Shown in pieces: positions 45,586 through 54,307 of a DNA stretch of 64,000 nt. The notes under the pieces were generated by a model. That model ran no database searches. It saw only the letters and a list, made by a program, of their open reading frames with translations, and had not been told where the DNA came from. The stretch is from Roseococcus sp. SYP-B2431 (GTDB lineage Bacteria; Pseudomonadota; Alphaproteobacteria; Acetobacterales; Acetobacteraceae), in NCBI RefSeq assembly GCF_004336745.1, contig NZ_SJXD01000022.1, positions 605,823 to 669,822 of the forward strand. The letters are read 5' to 3'. The first letter of the stretch is position 1; each line of letters starts with the position of its first letter. Both the position numbers and the translations under genes were made by a program.

Positions 45586-46143
45586 ATGAAGCGCTATGCC
45601 AAGCAGGACTTCCCGGTCGGGAACACCCGGCGCCATCTGGAGCCGGGGCCCATCGTGCTGGTCAGCTCCGCCTGGAAGGGCGAGACCAACATCATGACCA
45701 TGGGCTGGCACATGATGCTGGGTTTCTCGCCCGCGCTCTTCGGCTGCTACATCTGGGACGCGAACCACAGCTACGAGCTGCTGCGGCGCTCGAAGGAATG
45801 CGTGATCAACGTGCCGGAGGTCCATCTGCTGGACAGGGTGATCGGCATCGGCAACAGCAGGGGCGGCGATCTCGACAAGTTCGCGGAGTTCGGCCTGACG
45901 GCCGAGCCGGCGGAGAAGGTCTCCGCGCCGCTGATCCGCGAGTGCTACGCGAATTTCGAATGCCGCCTCCATGACGCGAAGCTCATCCGCACCTACGGCA
46001 TCTTCGTCTGGGAGGTGGTGAAGGCGCATGTCGCGAAGTCGCCGAGGAAGCCGAGGACGGTGCACTACCGCGGCGAGGCGGAGTTCATGGTGGCCGGCGA
46101 GGCCGTGAAGCGGCCGAAGCTGTTCAAGCCGGCAAATCTGTAG
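45586..46143 (+). CDS. Flavin reductase-like FMN-binding protein
   Basis: A 185-residue split-barrel flavoprotein. PIVLVSSAWKGETNIMTMGW is the FMN-phosphate region, ALFGCYIWDANHSYELLRRS and ECVINVPEVHLLDRVIGIG follow, and a C-terminal YRGEAEFMVAGEAVKRPKLF completes the fold. The family reduces flavin for monooxygenases or acts alone. The ATG at 45586 gives MKRYAKQDFPVGN, a normal start for the group. It stands alone. Confidence 0.88.
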   Translation: MKRYAKQDFPVGNTRRHLEPGPIVLVSSAWKGETNIMTMGWHMMLGFSPALFGCYIWDANHSYELLRRSKECVINVPEVHLLDRVIGIGNSRGGDLDKFAEFGLTAEPAEKVSAPLIRECYANFECRLHDAKLIRTYGIFVWEVVKAHVAKSPRKPRTVHYRGEAEFMVAGEAVKRPKLFKPANL

Positions 46144-46175
46144 CGGCGGGCCGCCGCCCGGGGCCGGAACTCATC

Positions 46176-46832
46176 TCACTTCACGAAATCGACGATCAGC
46201 GAGATCGGCAGCCCGCCCGCCCGCCGGTCGTGCGGCGGGGCCCGCATCACGAACATCTCGTCCTCCGGATAGTCGAGCATCACGTACTCGGCCGTGTTCA
46301 CGAAGTAGTGGTGGAACCGGATCTCCGCGCAATGCTCCAGCTTCGAGCGGCGGATGAGGCCCCAGACCAGCTGCCAGGTGGGGAACCAGAGGTGCGCGTT
46401 GCCGTTGGGCTGGAACTCCACCTTCCGGCGCTTGCCTTTCCGGTCCCAGGCGACGCTGCCTCCCATCCGCAGATCGGCGAGAATCTGGCCCTCCTCGTCG
46501 AAGACGCAGCGCTTCAGCAGGAGGGGCGAGCCATAGTCCGGCAGGCTCAGCCGGAAGATGCCGCCCGGCTTCAGGGCGCGATGGATGTCGTCCAGCACGG
46601 GCGGCAGCTCGTCGTAGGGCAGGTGCTCGAAGACGTCCTGCGACTGGATCTTCTCCACGGAGCCGTCGGCGACCGGCAGGCTTTCCCGCGCGTCGTGCCG
46701 GATCTCCCGGCTGTGCTGCGGGAAGAGCGCGAGGCCCATGAAGCGGCCGGAGGCATATTGCCGCTCGCCGGTGGTGAGGTTGCCGAAATACAGGTGCTTT
46801 CCGGCAAGCGCCGGGTGGATGGCTTGGCTCAC
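46176..46832 (-). CDS. SAM-dependent methyltransferase-like protein
   Basis: A 218-residue class-I-like fold. The usual glycine-rich SAM motif I is not obvious, but IQSQDVFEHLPYDELPPVLD and IHRALKPGGIFRLSLPDY are the acidic and post-motif regions of Methyltransf_11 proteins. The start is GTG 46832 after GGGAGACGACC. The missing motif I and the substitution of YFGNLTTGERQYASGRFMGL at the front suggest a divergent enzyme, as seen near polysaccharide genes. Substrate unknown. Confidence 0.7.
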   Translation of the reverse strand: MSQAIHPALAGKHLYFGNLTTGERQYASGRFMGLALFPQHSREIRHDARESLPVADGSVEKIQSQDVFEHLPYDELPPVLDDIHRALKPGGIFRLSLPDYGSPLLLKRCVFDEEGQILADLRMGGSVAWDRKGKRRKVEFQPNGNAHLWFPTWQLVWGLIRRSKLEHCAEIRFHHYFVNTAEYVMLDYPEDEMFVMRAPPHDRRAGGLPISLIVDFVK

Positions 46833-47021
46833 GCGGTCGTCTCCCTGGTCGCGGCCCGGGCAGGCTAGGCGGAAAGGCGGCGCAGCCCCAGCCCTCCGGC
46901 GCCGGCCCTGCCCCCGGTTCATTCATGAACGAGAATGTTGACGGATCGCCCGGCTTCGGGCTTCGCTGCGCGGCCCTCCGACGGCGAGACGCGACGGCGC
47001 GGGCCAAGGATCGGAAGCCTC

Positions 47022-47651
47022 ATGTCCTGGCACATCAGCCTCACCCGCTTCGCGAGCGCGCATATCGTGAAGAAGCAGGACGCCGTGAATTCCTGCGGGA
47101 TCGCGTGCATCCTCATGGTCAACTTCAAGATCAAGAAGGGCCTGATGTTCGCCGGGCTCTCGGCCGGCAACGCCGTCTCGGCCGTGCCGGTGCCGGGCGC
47201 CTCCTATGTGGGCGCCACGCTCTCCCGGGCGGCCATCCAGATGGCGGTGAAGTCGGAGCCGCAGGTCTACAAGATCTATGGCCAGGTCGTGGGCACGATC
47301 TATGACGGCACCTCCTACACCGACGCGAAGAAGCATCCGGAGGTGCTGAACCGCCTGGGCCTGGGCAACTGGGAATGCTTCTGGGCCGGGCCGGACGGCG
47401 TCGCCGCGGCCATCCAGGCGCAGGCGAAGGCCGGCGTGCCCTGCATCGTGCATGTGAAGTGGAAGGCCGGCGGCGCGCATTTCGTCTGCATCGACGAAGT
47501 CCACAGCCCGTTCGGCACGGCCTATGCCTGCGTGAACGATCCCGCGGATGGCGAGGTGGTGGTCACCGCCCTGACTCCCAACCCGATCGCCTATCTCGAC
47601 AATGCCGGCAGCTTCTCGGGCTGGATCGTGCGGCGCGTGTCGTCGCCGTGA
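47022..47651 (+). CDS. Papain-like / C39-type cysteine protease domain protein
   Basis: A 209-residue protein. KKQDAVNSCGIACILMVNF carries the candidate catalytic Cys25, KAGGAHFVCIDEVH the His153, and CVNDPADGEV the Asn/Asp (172-173). The order and spacing fit papain-like proteases of the C39/AvrRpt2 type. No signal peptide is seen, so it acts in the cytoplasm or leaves by a specialised route. No toxin, immunity or ABC export genes flank it. The frame upstream of ATG 47022 is open, but the extension is Arg/Gly-rich and unlike the domain. Confidence 0.7.
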   Translation: MSWHISLTRFASAHIVKKQDAVNSCGIACILMVNFKIKKGLMFAGLSAGNAVSAVPVPGASYVGATLSRAAIQMAVKSEPQVYKIYGQVVGTIYDGTSYTDAKKHPEVLNRLGLGNWECFWAGPDGVAAAIQAQAKAGVPCIVHVKWKAGGAHFVCIDEVHSPFGTAYACVNDPADGEVVVTALTPNPIAYLDNAGSFSGWIVRRVSSP

Positions 47652-47682
47652 CAAACCGGGCCGGGCTCCCCACCTTGGCCCG

Positions 47683-47904
47683 ATGTCGAAACATGATCGC
47701 CCCTGCATCAAGGTCTGCCGCTACGACGACGAAAGCGGCTGGTGCCTGGGCTGCGGGATGAGCCTGCGCGAGAAGAAGAGCTGGAAGCGGGTGGCGGCCT
47801 ATCGTCCGGCCATCCGGGATTCGCTGCCGGCGCGGCTGGAGGCGCTGGCCTCGGAGGGCTTCGTCACCGGGCCGGAGGCGGACGGGAAGCGCCGCAAGGC
47901 TTGA
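47683..47904 (+). CDS. DUF1289 family Cys-rich protein
   Basis: A 73-residue protein. RPCIKVCRYDDESGWCLGCG holds four cysteines in the C-x3-C...C-x2-C pattern, followed by MSLREKKSWKR, the family signature. A metal or Fe-S cluster is likely but unproven for the family. ATG 47683 lies 31 bp after the protease stop, so the two may be co-transcribed. Confidence 0.9.
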   Translation: MSKHDRPCIKVCRYDDESGWCLGCGMSLREKKSWKRVAAYRPAIRDSLPARLEALASEGFVTGPEADGKRRKA

Positions 47905-47916
47905 CGCCCCCGGCCG

Positions 47917-48912
47917 CTAAAGCCCCCGCAGGAAGTCGCTCAGCGGGCGGATGCCCTGTGCGTCCCACCCCGGCGGCTCGGCCCTGGCGCGGGCCCGCAC
48001 CTCGCGCGGGGTCGCGCCGAAGGCCTGCCGGAAGGCCCGGCTGAACCGCGAGGCATCCTCGAAGCCGAGCTGCGCGGCGATCTCCGCGATCGTGCCGGGG
48101 TGGGAGGGGTCGCTCAGCCTCGCGAGGCCCACCTCCAGCCGCAGCTTCCGGATGTAGTGCGCCACGCCGCCCTCGCCCTGCAGCAGGCGGTAGAGCTGGG
48201 TGCGCGAGACGCCGAGCGCGCCGCAGAGCATCCCCGCATCCAGCTGCGGCGATTCGATGTTCCGCCGCACGATGCGGCGGAGCCTGTCTCGCCGCGTTGC
48301 GTCGATCTGCCCGGCGGCGAGGCGGATGCGCTCCGGCGTCGGGATCACGCAGGCGCCGATCATGGCCCGCGCCGCGGCGTTCACCTGCGGCAGGTCGGCC
48401 GGCGCCAGCTCCGGCAGGCTGCGGACCAGGTTGCGGAGGAAGTGGCCGAGCAGCCGGCCGAGGCCGGTTTCCAGGAGGAGTCCGCGGGCCGCGTCGAGCT
48501 GGGTGGCGATCTCGGCGAAGCTGTCGCGCGGCAGGTAGATGTGCAGCCGCTCGTCCGCCGCCCGCTCGCTCGCCAGGTCCACGCCCAGTGAGACGAGGAA
48601 GGGGATCCCGGCGGGCACGGCGACGGAATCCTCCGGCGTGCGGATGCCGGTGTCGTGCTGGCCGAGCGTGAGGCACCAGTGGTCCACCGGATTGCGCCGC
48701 ACCAGCTCGCGGCTCCGCACCGCCCGCAGGCCGGGCGCGGAGACCTGGCCGATGCCGAAGCCGTCCAGCGCCCAGTAGCGGCTCTCGGCGAGGAAGCCCT
48801 GGCGCGCCTCGTCCGGCTTCTCCACCTCGAAGACCGAGGAGAACCAGCCGCGCCAGGCGTCGAGCTGATGCGCGCGCGGCAGGCCATGGGTGGACATGAT
48901 CTCGGGCGTCAT
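47917..48912 (-). CDS. AraC-family transcriptional regulator
   Basis: A 331-residue regulator. The C-terminal third has the two helix-turn-helix units: MLCGALGVSRTQLYRLLQGE and TIAEIAAQLGFEDASRFSRA followed by FRQAFGATPREVR. The N-terminal part (HQLDAWRGWFSSVFEVEKPD) matches the AraC_binding_2 (OxyR/FeaR-like) sensor domain. It is divergent from the uronate dehydrogenase gene with a 255-bp gap, so it may control that gene. Confidence 0.92.
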   Translation of the reverse strand: MTPEIMSTHGLPRAHQLDAWRGWFSSVFEVEKPDEARQGFLAESRYWALDGFGIGQVSAPGLRAVRSRELVRRNPVDHWCLTLGQHDTGIRTPEDSVAVPAGIPFLVSLGVDLASERAADERLHIYLPRDSFAEIATQLDAARGLLLETGLGRLLGHFLRNLVRSLPELAPADLPQVNAAARAMIGACVIPTPERIRLAAGQIDATRRDRLRRIVRRNIESPQLDAGMLCGALGVSRTQLYRLLQGEGGVAHYIRKLRLEVGLARLSDPSHPGTIAEIAAQLGFEDASRFSRAFRQAFGATPREVRARARAEPPGWDAQGIRPLSDFLRGL

Positions 48913-49167
48913 GGTGCTCCTGTCGGGATCGGACCGGGTCAGGCAAGTTCGCGAGCTTCCTATAGAGGCAGGCCGGCATCTCCGGCACGCAACGATCGCG
49001 GGACGGCCATGGGAAGGGATCAGGGCTGGCTTTCACGGCGCCGGCCCGCCATCCTACGATGGCGGGCGGCCCCTGGATCGGGAGCGCCAGGGGAGTGTTG
49101 TCGCGCCCGCCCTCCGGCCGCCGACGACCCGGCCTGGCCCCGCCCCGACCTGGCCATGGGAGCCGAC

Positions 49168-50016
49168 ATGACTGCACCCGCGAAACCCGTCCTGCTCACG
49201 GGCGCCTCCGGCAATCTCGGCCGCCACCTGGCGCGGAGCCTCGGCGCGCTCGGCTGGAACCTGCGCCTCACCGACATCGCGCCCTTCCCGGACCCGCTGC
49301 CGGAGGGCGCGGTCTTCGTGAAGGCGGATCTCAACGAAGGCCTCGCCATCCTGCGGCAGGCGGAGGGCTGCGGGGCCATCCTGCATTTCGGCGGCGTCTC
49401 CGTGGAGCGCCCCTTCGAGGAGATCCTCGGCCCCAACCTGCGCGGCGCCTACCACATCTACGAGGCGGCGCGGCGCGAGGGCGCCCGGGTGGTCTTCGCC
49501 AGCTCCAACCACGCCATCGGCTTCCACGAGCGGCCGCAAGGCAATCAGCCCAGGCTGGACTTCGACGACGACTTCCGTCCCGACGGCCATTACGGGCTGT
49601 CAAAGGCCTATACCGAGCTGATGGGCCGCATGTACTGGGACAAGCACGGCGTCGAGAACGTGAACCTGCGCATCGGCTCCTGCTTCCCCAAGCCGGTCGA
49701 CCGCCGGATGCTCTCCACCTGGCTGTCCTACGCGGACCTGACGCGGCTGGTCGAGCGCTGCGTCGGCGCCGAGCGGTCCGGGCACGCGGTGATCTGGGCC
49801 TGCTCCGACAATCCGGCCTCCTATTGGGGGGCGGACCATCGCGAGCGGATCGGCTGGGCGCCGCAGGACAGTTCGGAGCCCTTCCGGGCGGAGGTGGAGC
49901 ACATCACCGCCGATGCGGTGGCGGAGCGCTACCAGGGCGGGGGCTATACGGCGATCGAGTATTCGCGGAAGGCGCCCTCGCCACGCGACGCCTTCTCGCT
50001 GGAGGGGCCGGAATAG
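49168..50016 (+). CDS. udh: Uronate dehydrogenase-like NAD-dependent epimerase/dehydratase
   Basis: A 282-residue short-chain dehydrogenase. VLLTGASGNLGRHLARSLGA is the NAD-binding Rossmann start, VVFASSNHAIGFHERPQGN carries the catalytic Ser and is typical of uronate dehydrogenase, and GHYGLSKAYTELMGRMYWDK the YxxxK pair. The enzyme oxidises glucuronate or galacturonate to aldarolactone. GGGAG five bases before ATG 49168 sets the start; ATG 49156 is possible. It is divergent from the AraC-type regulator. Substrate assignment rests on the SSNHxIGF motif. Confidence 0.82.
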   Translation: MTAPAKPVLLTGASGNLGRHLARSLGALGWNLRLTDIAPFPDPLPEGAVFVKADLNEGLAILRQAEGCGAILHFGGVSVERPFEEILGPNLRGAYHIYEAARREGARVVFASSNHAIGFHERPQGNQPRLDFDDDFRPDGHYGLSKAYTELMGRMYWDKHGVENVNLRIGSCFPKPVDRRMLSTWLSYADLTRLVERCVGAERSGHAVIWACSDNPASYWGADHRERIGWAPQDSSEPFRAEVEHITADAVAERYQGGGYTAIEYSRKAPSPRDAFSLEGPE

Positions 50017-50022
50017 CGCCGG

Positions 50023-50748
50023 TCACGCCAGCTCGGCGTCGACCATCTCCGCCGTGCCGTAGACGAGCCTTCGCTCGCGCGGGCGGTCGTGGAGGCCGAG
50101 CAGGGCCTTCGCGCGCTCGACGGCCTGGGGCGCGCCCTCGAAGGCGATCGGCCGGGCTGCCTCCTCGGCGAGGCCGATATAGCCCATCCAGGCGCGGGTG
50201 AAGGTCTCGAGGGAGGCCGCTATGGTCACGTCCACCTCGTAGCCCGGGTTCTTCATGCAGAGCTCGATCTCGGGATGGGCGATGACGAACCACCAGCGCC
50301 GCGAGGCCACCCGCGCGCCCGGAATGCCGCGGAACTCGAAGCAGATGACGAAGCGCCCGGCGGGATGGGCCGAGCGCGGGATCTGGCCGCGGACCGACAT
50401 CAGCAAGAAGGCCGGGTCGAGATCCTCCGGCTGCAGGATGTTCTTCGTGTAGCGCTGCCCCCAGAGGCTGAGCGCCTGGATGATCGGCCGGAAATCCTCG
50501 CCGGCCGGCGTCAGCGCGTAGATGTTCCCGGGCCCCGCCGGCTTCTCCCGGATGGAGACGACGCCGTGCTGCTCCAGGTCGCGGAGGCGCTGGGCCAGCA
50601 GCGTCTTCGACATCAGCGGCAGCCGGCGCCGCAGGTCGTTGAACTGCGCCGGGCCGCAGCAGAGCTCCCGCAGGACGAGCGGCGTCCATCGCTCCGCGAA
50701 GAGCTCGCAGGTCTTCGCCACGGGGCAGAACTGTCCATAGCCGGGCAT
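50023..50748 (-). CDS. HxlR-family transcriptional regulator with C-terminal SCP2-like domain
   Basis: A 241-residue protein. Residues 1-100 form the HxlR winged helix: FCPVAKTCELFAERWTPLVL, CGPAQFNDLRRRLPLMSKTL and REKPAGPGNIYALTPAGEDF. The C-terminal part (VVASRRWWFVIAHPEIELCM-like region) resembles a sterol-carrier/ligand domain seen in longer HxlR proteins. It is divergent from the acyl-CoA dehydrogenase with 114 bp between starts, so direct control of that gene is likely. Confidence 0.88.
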   Translation of the reverse strand: MPGYGQFCPVAKTCELFAERWTPLVLRELCCGPAQFNDLRRRLPLMSKTLLAQRLRDLEQHGVVSIREKPAGPGNIYALTPAGEDFRPIIQALSLWGQRYTKNILQPEDLDPAFLLMSVRGQIPRSAHPAGRFVICFEFRGIPGARVASRRWWFVIAHPEIELCMKNPGYEVDVTIAASLETFTRAWMGYIGLAEEAARPIAFEGAPQAVERAKALLGLHDRPRERRLVYGTAEMVDAELA

Positions 50749-50862
50749 GCCGCTAGATCATCCAGTCGGGGACATGAAAGCAAGTCCATTTTCTGTCCTT
50801 GAAGCCCGGCGCCCTGACGAGCGAGGGTCCGGCCATTCAAAATACTGGGATGGAGAAGAAAT

Positions 50863-52002
50863 ATGCCTGACACGATCATGTCAAAAGCGCCGACAACGGA
50901 CTGGATCGGCCTCGCCGATCGCATCGGCCAGGTCATCTCGGAAGCGGCATCACGCCATGACCGGGAGGAGAGCTTCGTCCGCGAGGGCTTCGAGGCGCTG
51001 CGCGCCGCCGGCTTCTTCCGGGCGCTGGTGCCCGCCGAGCTCGGCGGCGGCGGTGCCGACTACCGCGAGATGTGCGGCGCGATCCAGCGGCTGGGCCATC
51101 ACTGCGGCGCGACGGCGCTGGCCTTCTCGATGCATTGCCATCTCGTGGCCGTGCCGGCCTGGCGCTGGCGGCACGAGAAGGCGCCGGTCGAGGGCCTGCT
51201 GAAGCGCGTGGCGCAGGAGGACCTGATCCTCATCTCCAGCGGCGGCTCCGACTGGCTGCCCGGCTCGGGCAAGGCCGTGAAGGTGGAGGGCGGCTACCGC
51301 ATCCACGGACGCAAGATCTTCGCGAGCGGCTGCCCGATGGGCGACCTGCTGATGACCAGCGCCATCCACGACGACCCGGAAAAGGGACCGGAGGTGCTGC
51401 ACTTCCCCGTCTCCTTCAAGGCGGAAGGCGTGCGGCTGCTCGACACCTGGCACGTGATGGGCATGCGCGGCACCGGCTCGCAGGATGTGGAGCTGGACGG
51501 CGTCTTCGTGCCCGATGCGGCGATCGCGGCGCGGCGTGAGCCGGGCAAGTGGCACATGCTGTTCCACCACATCTTCGCGATGGCCTTTCCGCTGGTCTAT
51601 GCGGCCTATGTCGGCGTGGCCGAGGGCGCGCGGGCGAAGGCGCTCACGATCGCCCGGCTGAAGGGCGAGCCGGCGAAGCTGGCCGCCGCGGCCGGCAAGC
51701 TGGAGAACGCCTTCGCCAAGGCGGAGATGGCGCTGGACCGGATGATCACCATCGCGGAGACGGAAGCGCCCGGCCCGGCGCGGACCGGCCGCGCGGCCAC
51801 GGCGCGCACGCTGACCGGCCAAGCCGCGATCGAGACGGTGGAGCGCGCGATGGAGCTGGTGGGCGGCGCCTCCTTCTATCGCGACCTGGGGCTGGAGCGG
51901 GCCTTCCGGGACGTGCAGGGGGCGCGGTTCCATCCGCTGCAGGAGATGCCGCAGCTGGAGATGACGGGGCGGCTCGCGCTGGGGCTGCCCATCGACGGCT
52001 GA
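50863..52002 (+). CDS. Acyl-CoA dehydrogenase
   Basis: A 379-residue FAD-dependent dehydrogenase. The N-terminal helices contain GFFRALVPAELGGGGADYRE, the middle domain LISSGGSDWLPGSGKAVKVE and GYRIHGRKIFASG, and the C-terminal domain IETVERAMELVGGASFYRD, the FAD/cofactor region. The usual catalytic Glu region near the C-terminus is not conserved in an obvious way, so it may act as an oxidase or on a non-CoA acyl compound. GGAG seven bases before ATG 50863 supports the start. Confidence 0.88.
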   Translation: MPDTIMSKAPTTDWIGLADRIGQVISEAASRHDREESFVREGFEALRAAGFFRALVPAELGGGGADYREMCGAIQRLGHHCGATALAFSMHCHLVAVPAWRWRHEKAPVEGLLKRVAQEDLILISSGGSDWLPGSGKAVKVEGGYRIHGRKIFASGCPMGDLLMTSAIHDDPEKGPEVLHFPVSFKAEGVRLLDTWHVMGMRGTGSQDVELDGVFVPDAAIAARREPGKWHMLFHHIFAMAFPLVYAAYVGVAEGARAKALTIARLKGEPAKLAAAAGKLENAFAKAEMALDRMITIAETEAPGPARTGRAATARTLTGQAAIETVERAMELVGGASFYRDLGLERAFRDVQGARFHPLQEMPQLEMTGRLALGLPIDG

Positions 52003-52066
52003 GCGGGCGCCGGCAAAGGGCCCTTGCGGCGCGGCCAGGCCTGGCCGCGCCGCATTCCTCGGCCGC

Positions 52067-52495
52067 TCAGCGGGGGCGGGGGGCGAAGGAGCAGGTGAAG
52101 CGGATCTGCGCGCCGACCTCGTTCGCCTGCGGGGCGCCCTGGCCGCCGGCGTTGTGCCGGCGCAGGACCATCAGGACGACGTCCTTCTGCTCGTTGGGCG
52201 CCACGGTGAAGCGCGAGAGCGGGCGGGTGATCTCCCAGTTGCCGAACCGCGCGACGACGATCGACATGGTGGCCGTGATCGTGCGCTGGTGCTGATAGTC
52301 CTGGTTCTGGAACTGGCCGTGATACTCCACCTCGGAGGTCTGCCCGTTCGACAGCACGTTGCTGTAGAAGGAGTTCGTGGCGAGGACGTTGGGATTGCAG
52401 AACCGCGGCAGTCCCTGGGCGGCGACGGGGTTGGCGAAGGCGCCGAGACTCGCGACCGTGGCGAGGGCGGCGGCCGTCCTGGTGAAATTCAGCAT
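52067..52495 (-). CDS. Hypothetical secreted protein
   Basis: A 142-residue protein with a clear signal peptide (MLNFTRTAAALATVASLGAF, cleavage near VAAQG). The mature part is beta-rich (TSEVEYHGQFQNQDYQHQRT, IVVARFGNWEITRPLSRFTV) with two cysteines (CNPNVL, FTCSFAP) that could form a disulfide. I do not recognise a family. GGAGAG precedes ATG 52495. Periplasmic location is inferred. Confidence 0.75.
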   Translation of the reverse strand: MLNFTRTAAALATVASLGAFANPVAAQGLPRFCNPNVLATNSFYSNVLSNGQTSEVEYHGQFQNQDYQHQRTITATMSIVVARFGNWEITRPLSRFTVAPNEQKDVVLMVLRRHNAGGQGAPQANEVGAQIRFTCSFAPRPR

Positions 52496-52646
52496 GATTT
52501 TTCTCCTCTCCTGATTCCTGCCCGGGTTGGGCTTAGCGAGAGGATATTGCGCGGCATGCGTGATCTCGGCCATGTCGCTTCGCCTATCGCGGAAATAGGC
52601 GGCGGCCTATCGCCCGATCGGGCTCCGCCCGGCAGGGAAGCGAAGG

Positions 52647-53009
52647 TCAGGCCGGCTCCCAGCCGGCGAAACGCATGCAGCGCAGGATATGGGCGCGGCG
52701 GCCCTCGTCGATGGCCGCCATCATCGCGGGCGCGTAGCCGGACATCTGGGCCGCGGGCGTCATGGTCCGCTCGGCGCGGTCGCCGGCCCAGCGGTCGCCT
52801 TCCAGGATGCAGGCGTCCCGCGCCTGGGCCATCTGCGCGTCGCCGCGCCGGGTGCCGGTGAAATCCTTCCAGGCGAGGGGCAGGCCCGGCTCGAGGCCGG
52901 GCGGCGGCTCGGGATAGATCGGGGCGCAGGCGGCCAGGGCGGCGGTCAGGGCCGCTGCCAGGATAGGGCCGCGTATCGGGCCGCGTATCGGGCCGATCGA
53001 AATCCTCAT
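52647..53009 (-). CDS. Small putative lipoprotein
   Basis: A 120-residue protein with a lipobox LAAC (Cys28) after a hydrophobic segment ILAAALTAALAACAP. The mature part has three more Cys positions or fewer and ends HILRCMRFAGWEPA. The n-region of the signal peptide contains GPIRGPIRGPI, encoded by a 12-bp tandem repeat. AGAGGGAGAAG precedes ATG 53009. Probably attached to a membrane; function unknown. Confidence 0.72.
   Translation of the reverse strand: MRISIGPIRGPIRGPILAAALTAALAACAPIYPEPPPGLEPGLPLAWKDFTGTRRGDAQMAQARDACILEGDRWAGDRAERTMTPAAQMSGYAPAMMAAIDEGRRAHILRCMRFAGWEPA
52966..52998. repeat. 12-bp tandem repeat in a signal peptide
   Basis: GGGCCGCGTATC occurs at 52966-52977 and 52978-52989, with a partial third copy to 52998. 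It encodes the repeated GPIR in the lipoprotein n-region. Unit length is a multiple of three, so slippage would keep the frame. Confidence 0.8.
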
Positions 53010-53181
53010 GGTCTTCTCCCTCTCCTCGAAGCGGGCCGGGCTCGGCCGAGGATACCAGAGCTTTCATGCTTCGCCCCAGGGCGCTCCCCTTGTCCGCGTG
53101 GCGCGGGCCGGCCATGCTCGGGGCGGAAGCACGCCAATCGCATCACGCAGGAAGAGCACCCACGCCTGAGGAGGGCGAGTG

Positions 53182-54159
53182 ATGCATCGTCGTAGGGTTC
53201 TGGCCGCGCCCGCGCTGCTCGTGACGTCGGGCGTGGGGGCGTCGCGCGCGGGAGCGCAATCCCTCTCGGGACGGACGCTGCAGCTCATCGTCCCCTACCC
53301 GCCCGGCGGTGGGAACGACATCGGCGCGCGGGCGCTCGCGCCGCTGCTGGAGCGGGAGCTCGGCCTTACCGTCGTCGTCCAGAACCGGGCCGGCGCGGCC
53401 AGCCAGCTCGGCATGGCGCAGGTGGCGCGCGCCGCGCCGGACGGGCTGACCATCGGCTACGGGCTCTGGCCGCAGACCACGACCCTCTACCTCGATCCCG
53501 GCCGGCAGACGCCCTTCACGCGCGAGAGCTTCACCCCGCTCTGCATCCATGTGACCGATCCGGGCGCCATCACGGTGAAGGCCGAGAGCCCGCTCCGCAG
53601 CCTGGCCGACCTGATCGCCGCCGCGCGGGCCCGGCCGGACGACTTCCGGATGACCGACAACGGCAGGTTCGGCCATGAGCATCTGGCCTCGGTCCAGCTC
53701 CAGCGGCTGGCGGGAGTGCGGTTCAACCAGGTGCACTTCCAGGGCGCGGGGCCGGCCGCGGTCGCGCTGGTCGGCGGGCAGACGGAGGCGGGAATCTTCG
53801 CCGTCGGCACCGCGAGCTCCAATGTGCGGCAGGGGGTGATGCGCGCGCTGGCGGTGTTGTCGCGGCGGGAGAGCCCCTTCCTGCCGGGCGTCCCGACGGC
53901 AGCGGCGCAGGGCTTCGACATCGTGGCGGGCTCCACCCGGGCCTTCGTGGCGCCGGCCGGACTGCCGGCAGGGCTGCGGCAGGCGCTGGCCGCCGGGCTG
54001 GAGCGGGCCATCCTCTCGCCGGAGCATGCCGAGAAGATGCAGCAGCTGTCCATTCCCATCACCCATCAGGGACCGGAGGCGTTTTCCCGCTATTGGCAGC
54101 AGGAGGAGGCGGCGCTCCGGCCGCTGATGGAGGAGCTGCTGAAGGCCGGCGGGAATTGA
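53182..54159 (+). CDS. Tripartite tricarboxylate transporter substrate-binding protein (Bug family)
   Basis: A 325-residue receptor. The signal MHRRRVLAAPALLVTSGVGA ends at RAGAQ. Motifs are TLQLIVPYPPGGGNDIGARA, VVVQNRAGAASQLGMAQVA and FNQVHFQGAGPAAVALVG, which replaces the usual HVPYRG. Two overlapping starts exist (GTG 53179, ATG 53182) after GGAGGGCGA. The luciferase-like monooxygenase follows on the same strand after about 150 bp. Confidence 0.9.
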   Translation: MHRRRVLAAPALLVTSGVGASRAGAQSLSGRTLQLIVPYPPGGGNDIGARALAPLLERELGLTVVVQNRAGAASQLGMAQVARAAPDGLTIGYGLWPQTTTLYLDPGRQTPFTRESFTPLCIHVTDPGAITVKAESPLRSLADLIAAARARPDDFRMTDNGRFGHEHLASVQLQRLAGVRFNQVHFQGAGPAAVALVGGQTEAGIFAVGTASSNVRQGVMRALAVLSRRESPFLPGVPTAAAQGFDIVAGSTRAFVAPAGLPAGLRQALAAGLERAILSPEHAEKMQQLSIPITHQGPEAFSRYWQQEEAALRPLMEELLKAGGN

Positions 54160-54307
54160 GGGCGGCCGGTCCGGCCTCCCGGCGGGGCGCCATGGCTCCG
54201 TCTTCCGTCCGCCAGGCGCCCTCGGGCCGCAAGGGCCAGCCCGTCGCATCCCGGATATTCAACCGGCCCACCTGCCGCGGGCAGTCCACGGGCCGCAGGA
54301 GAAAAGC

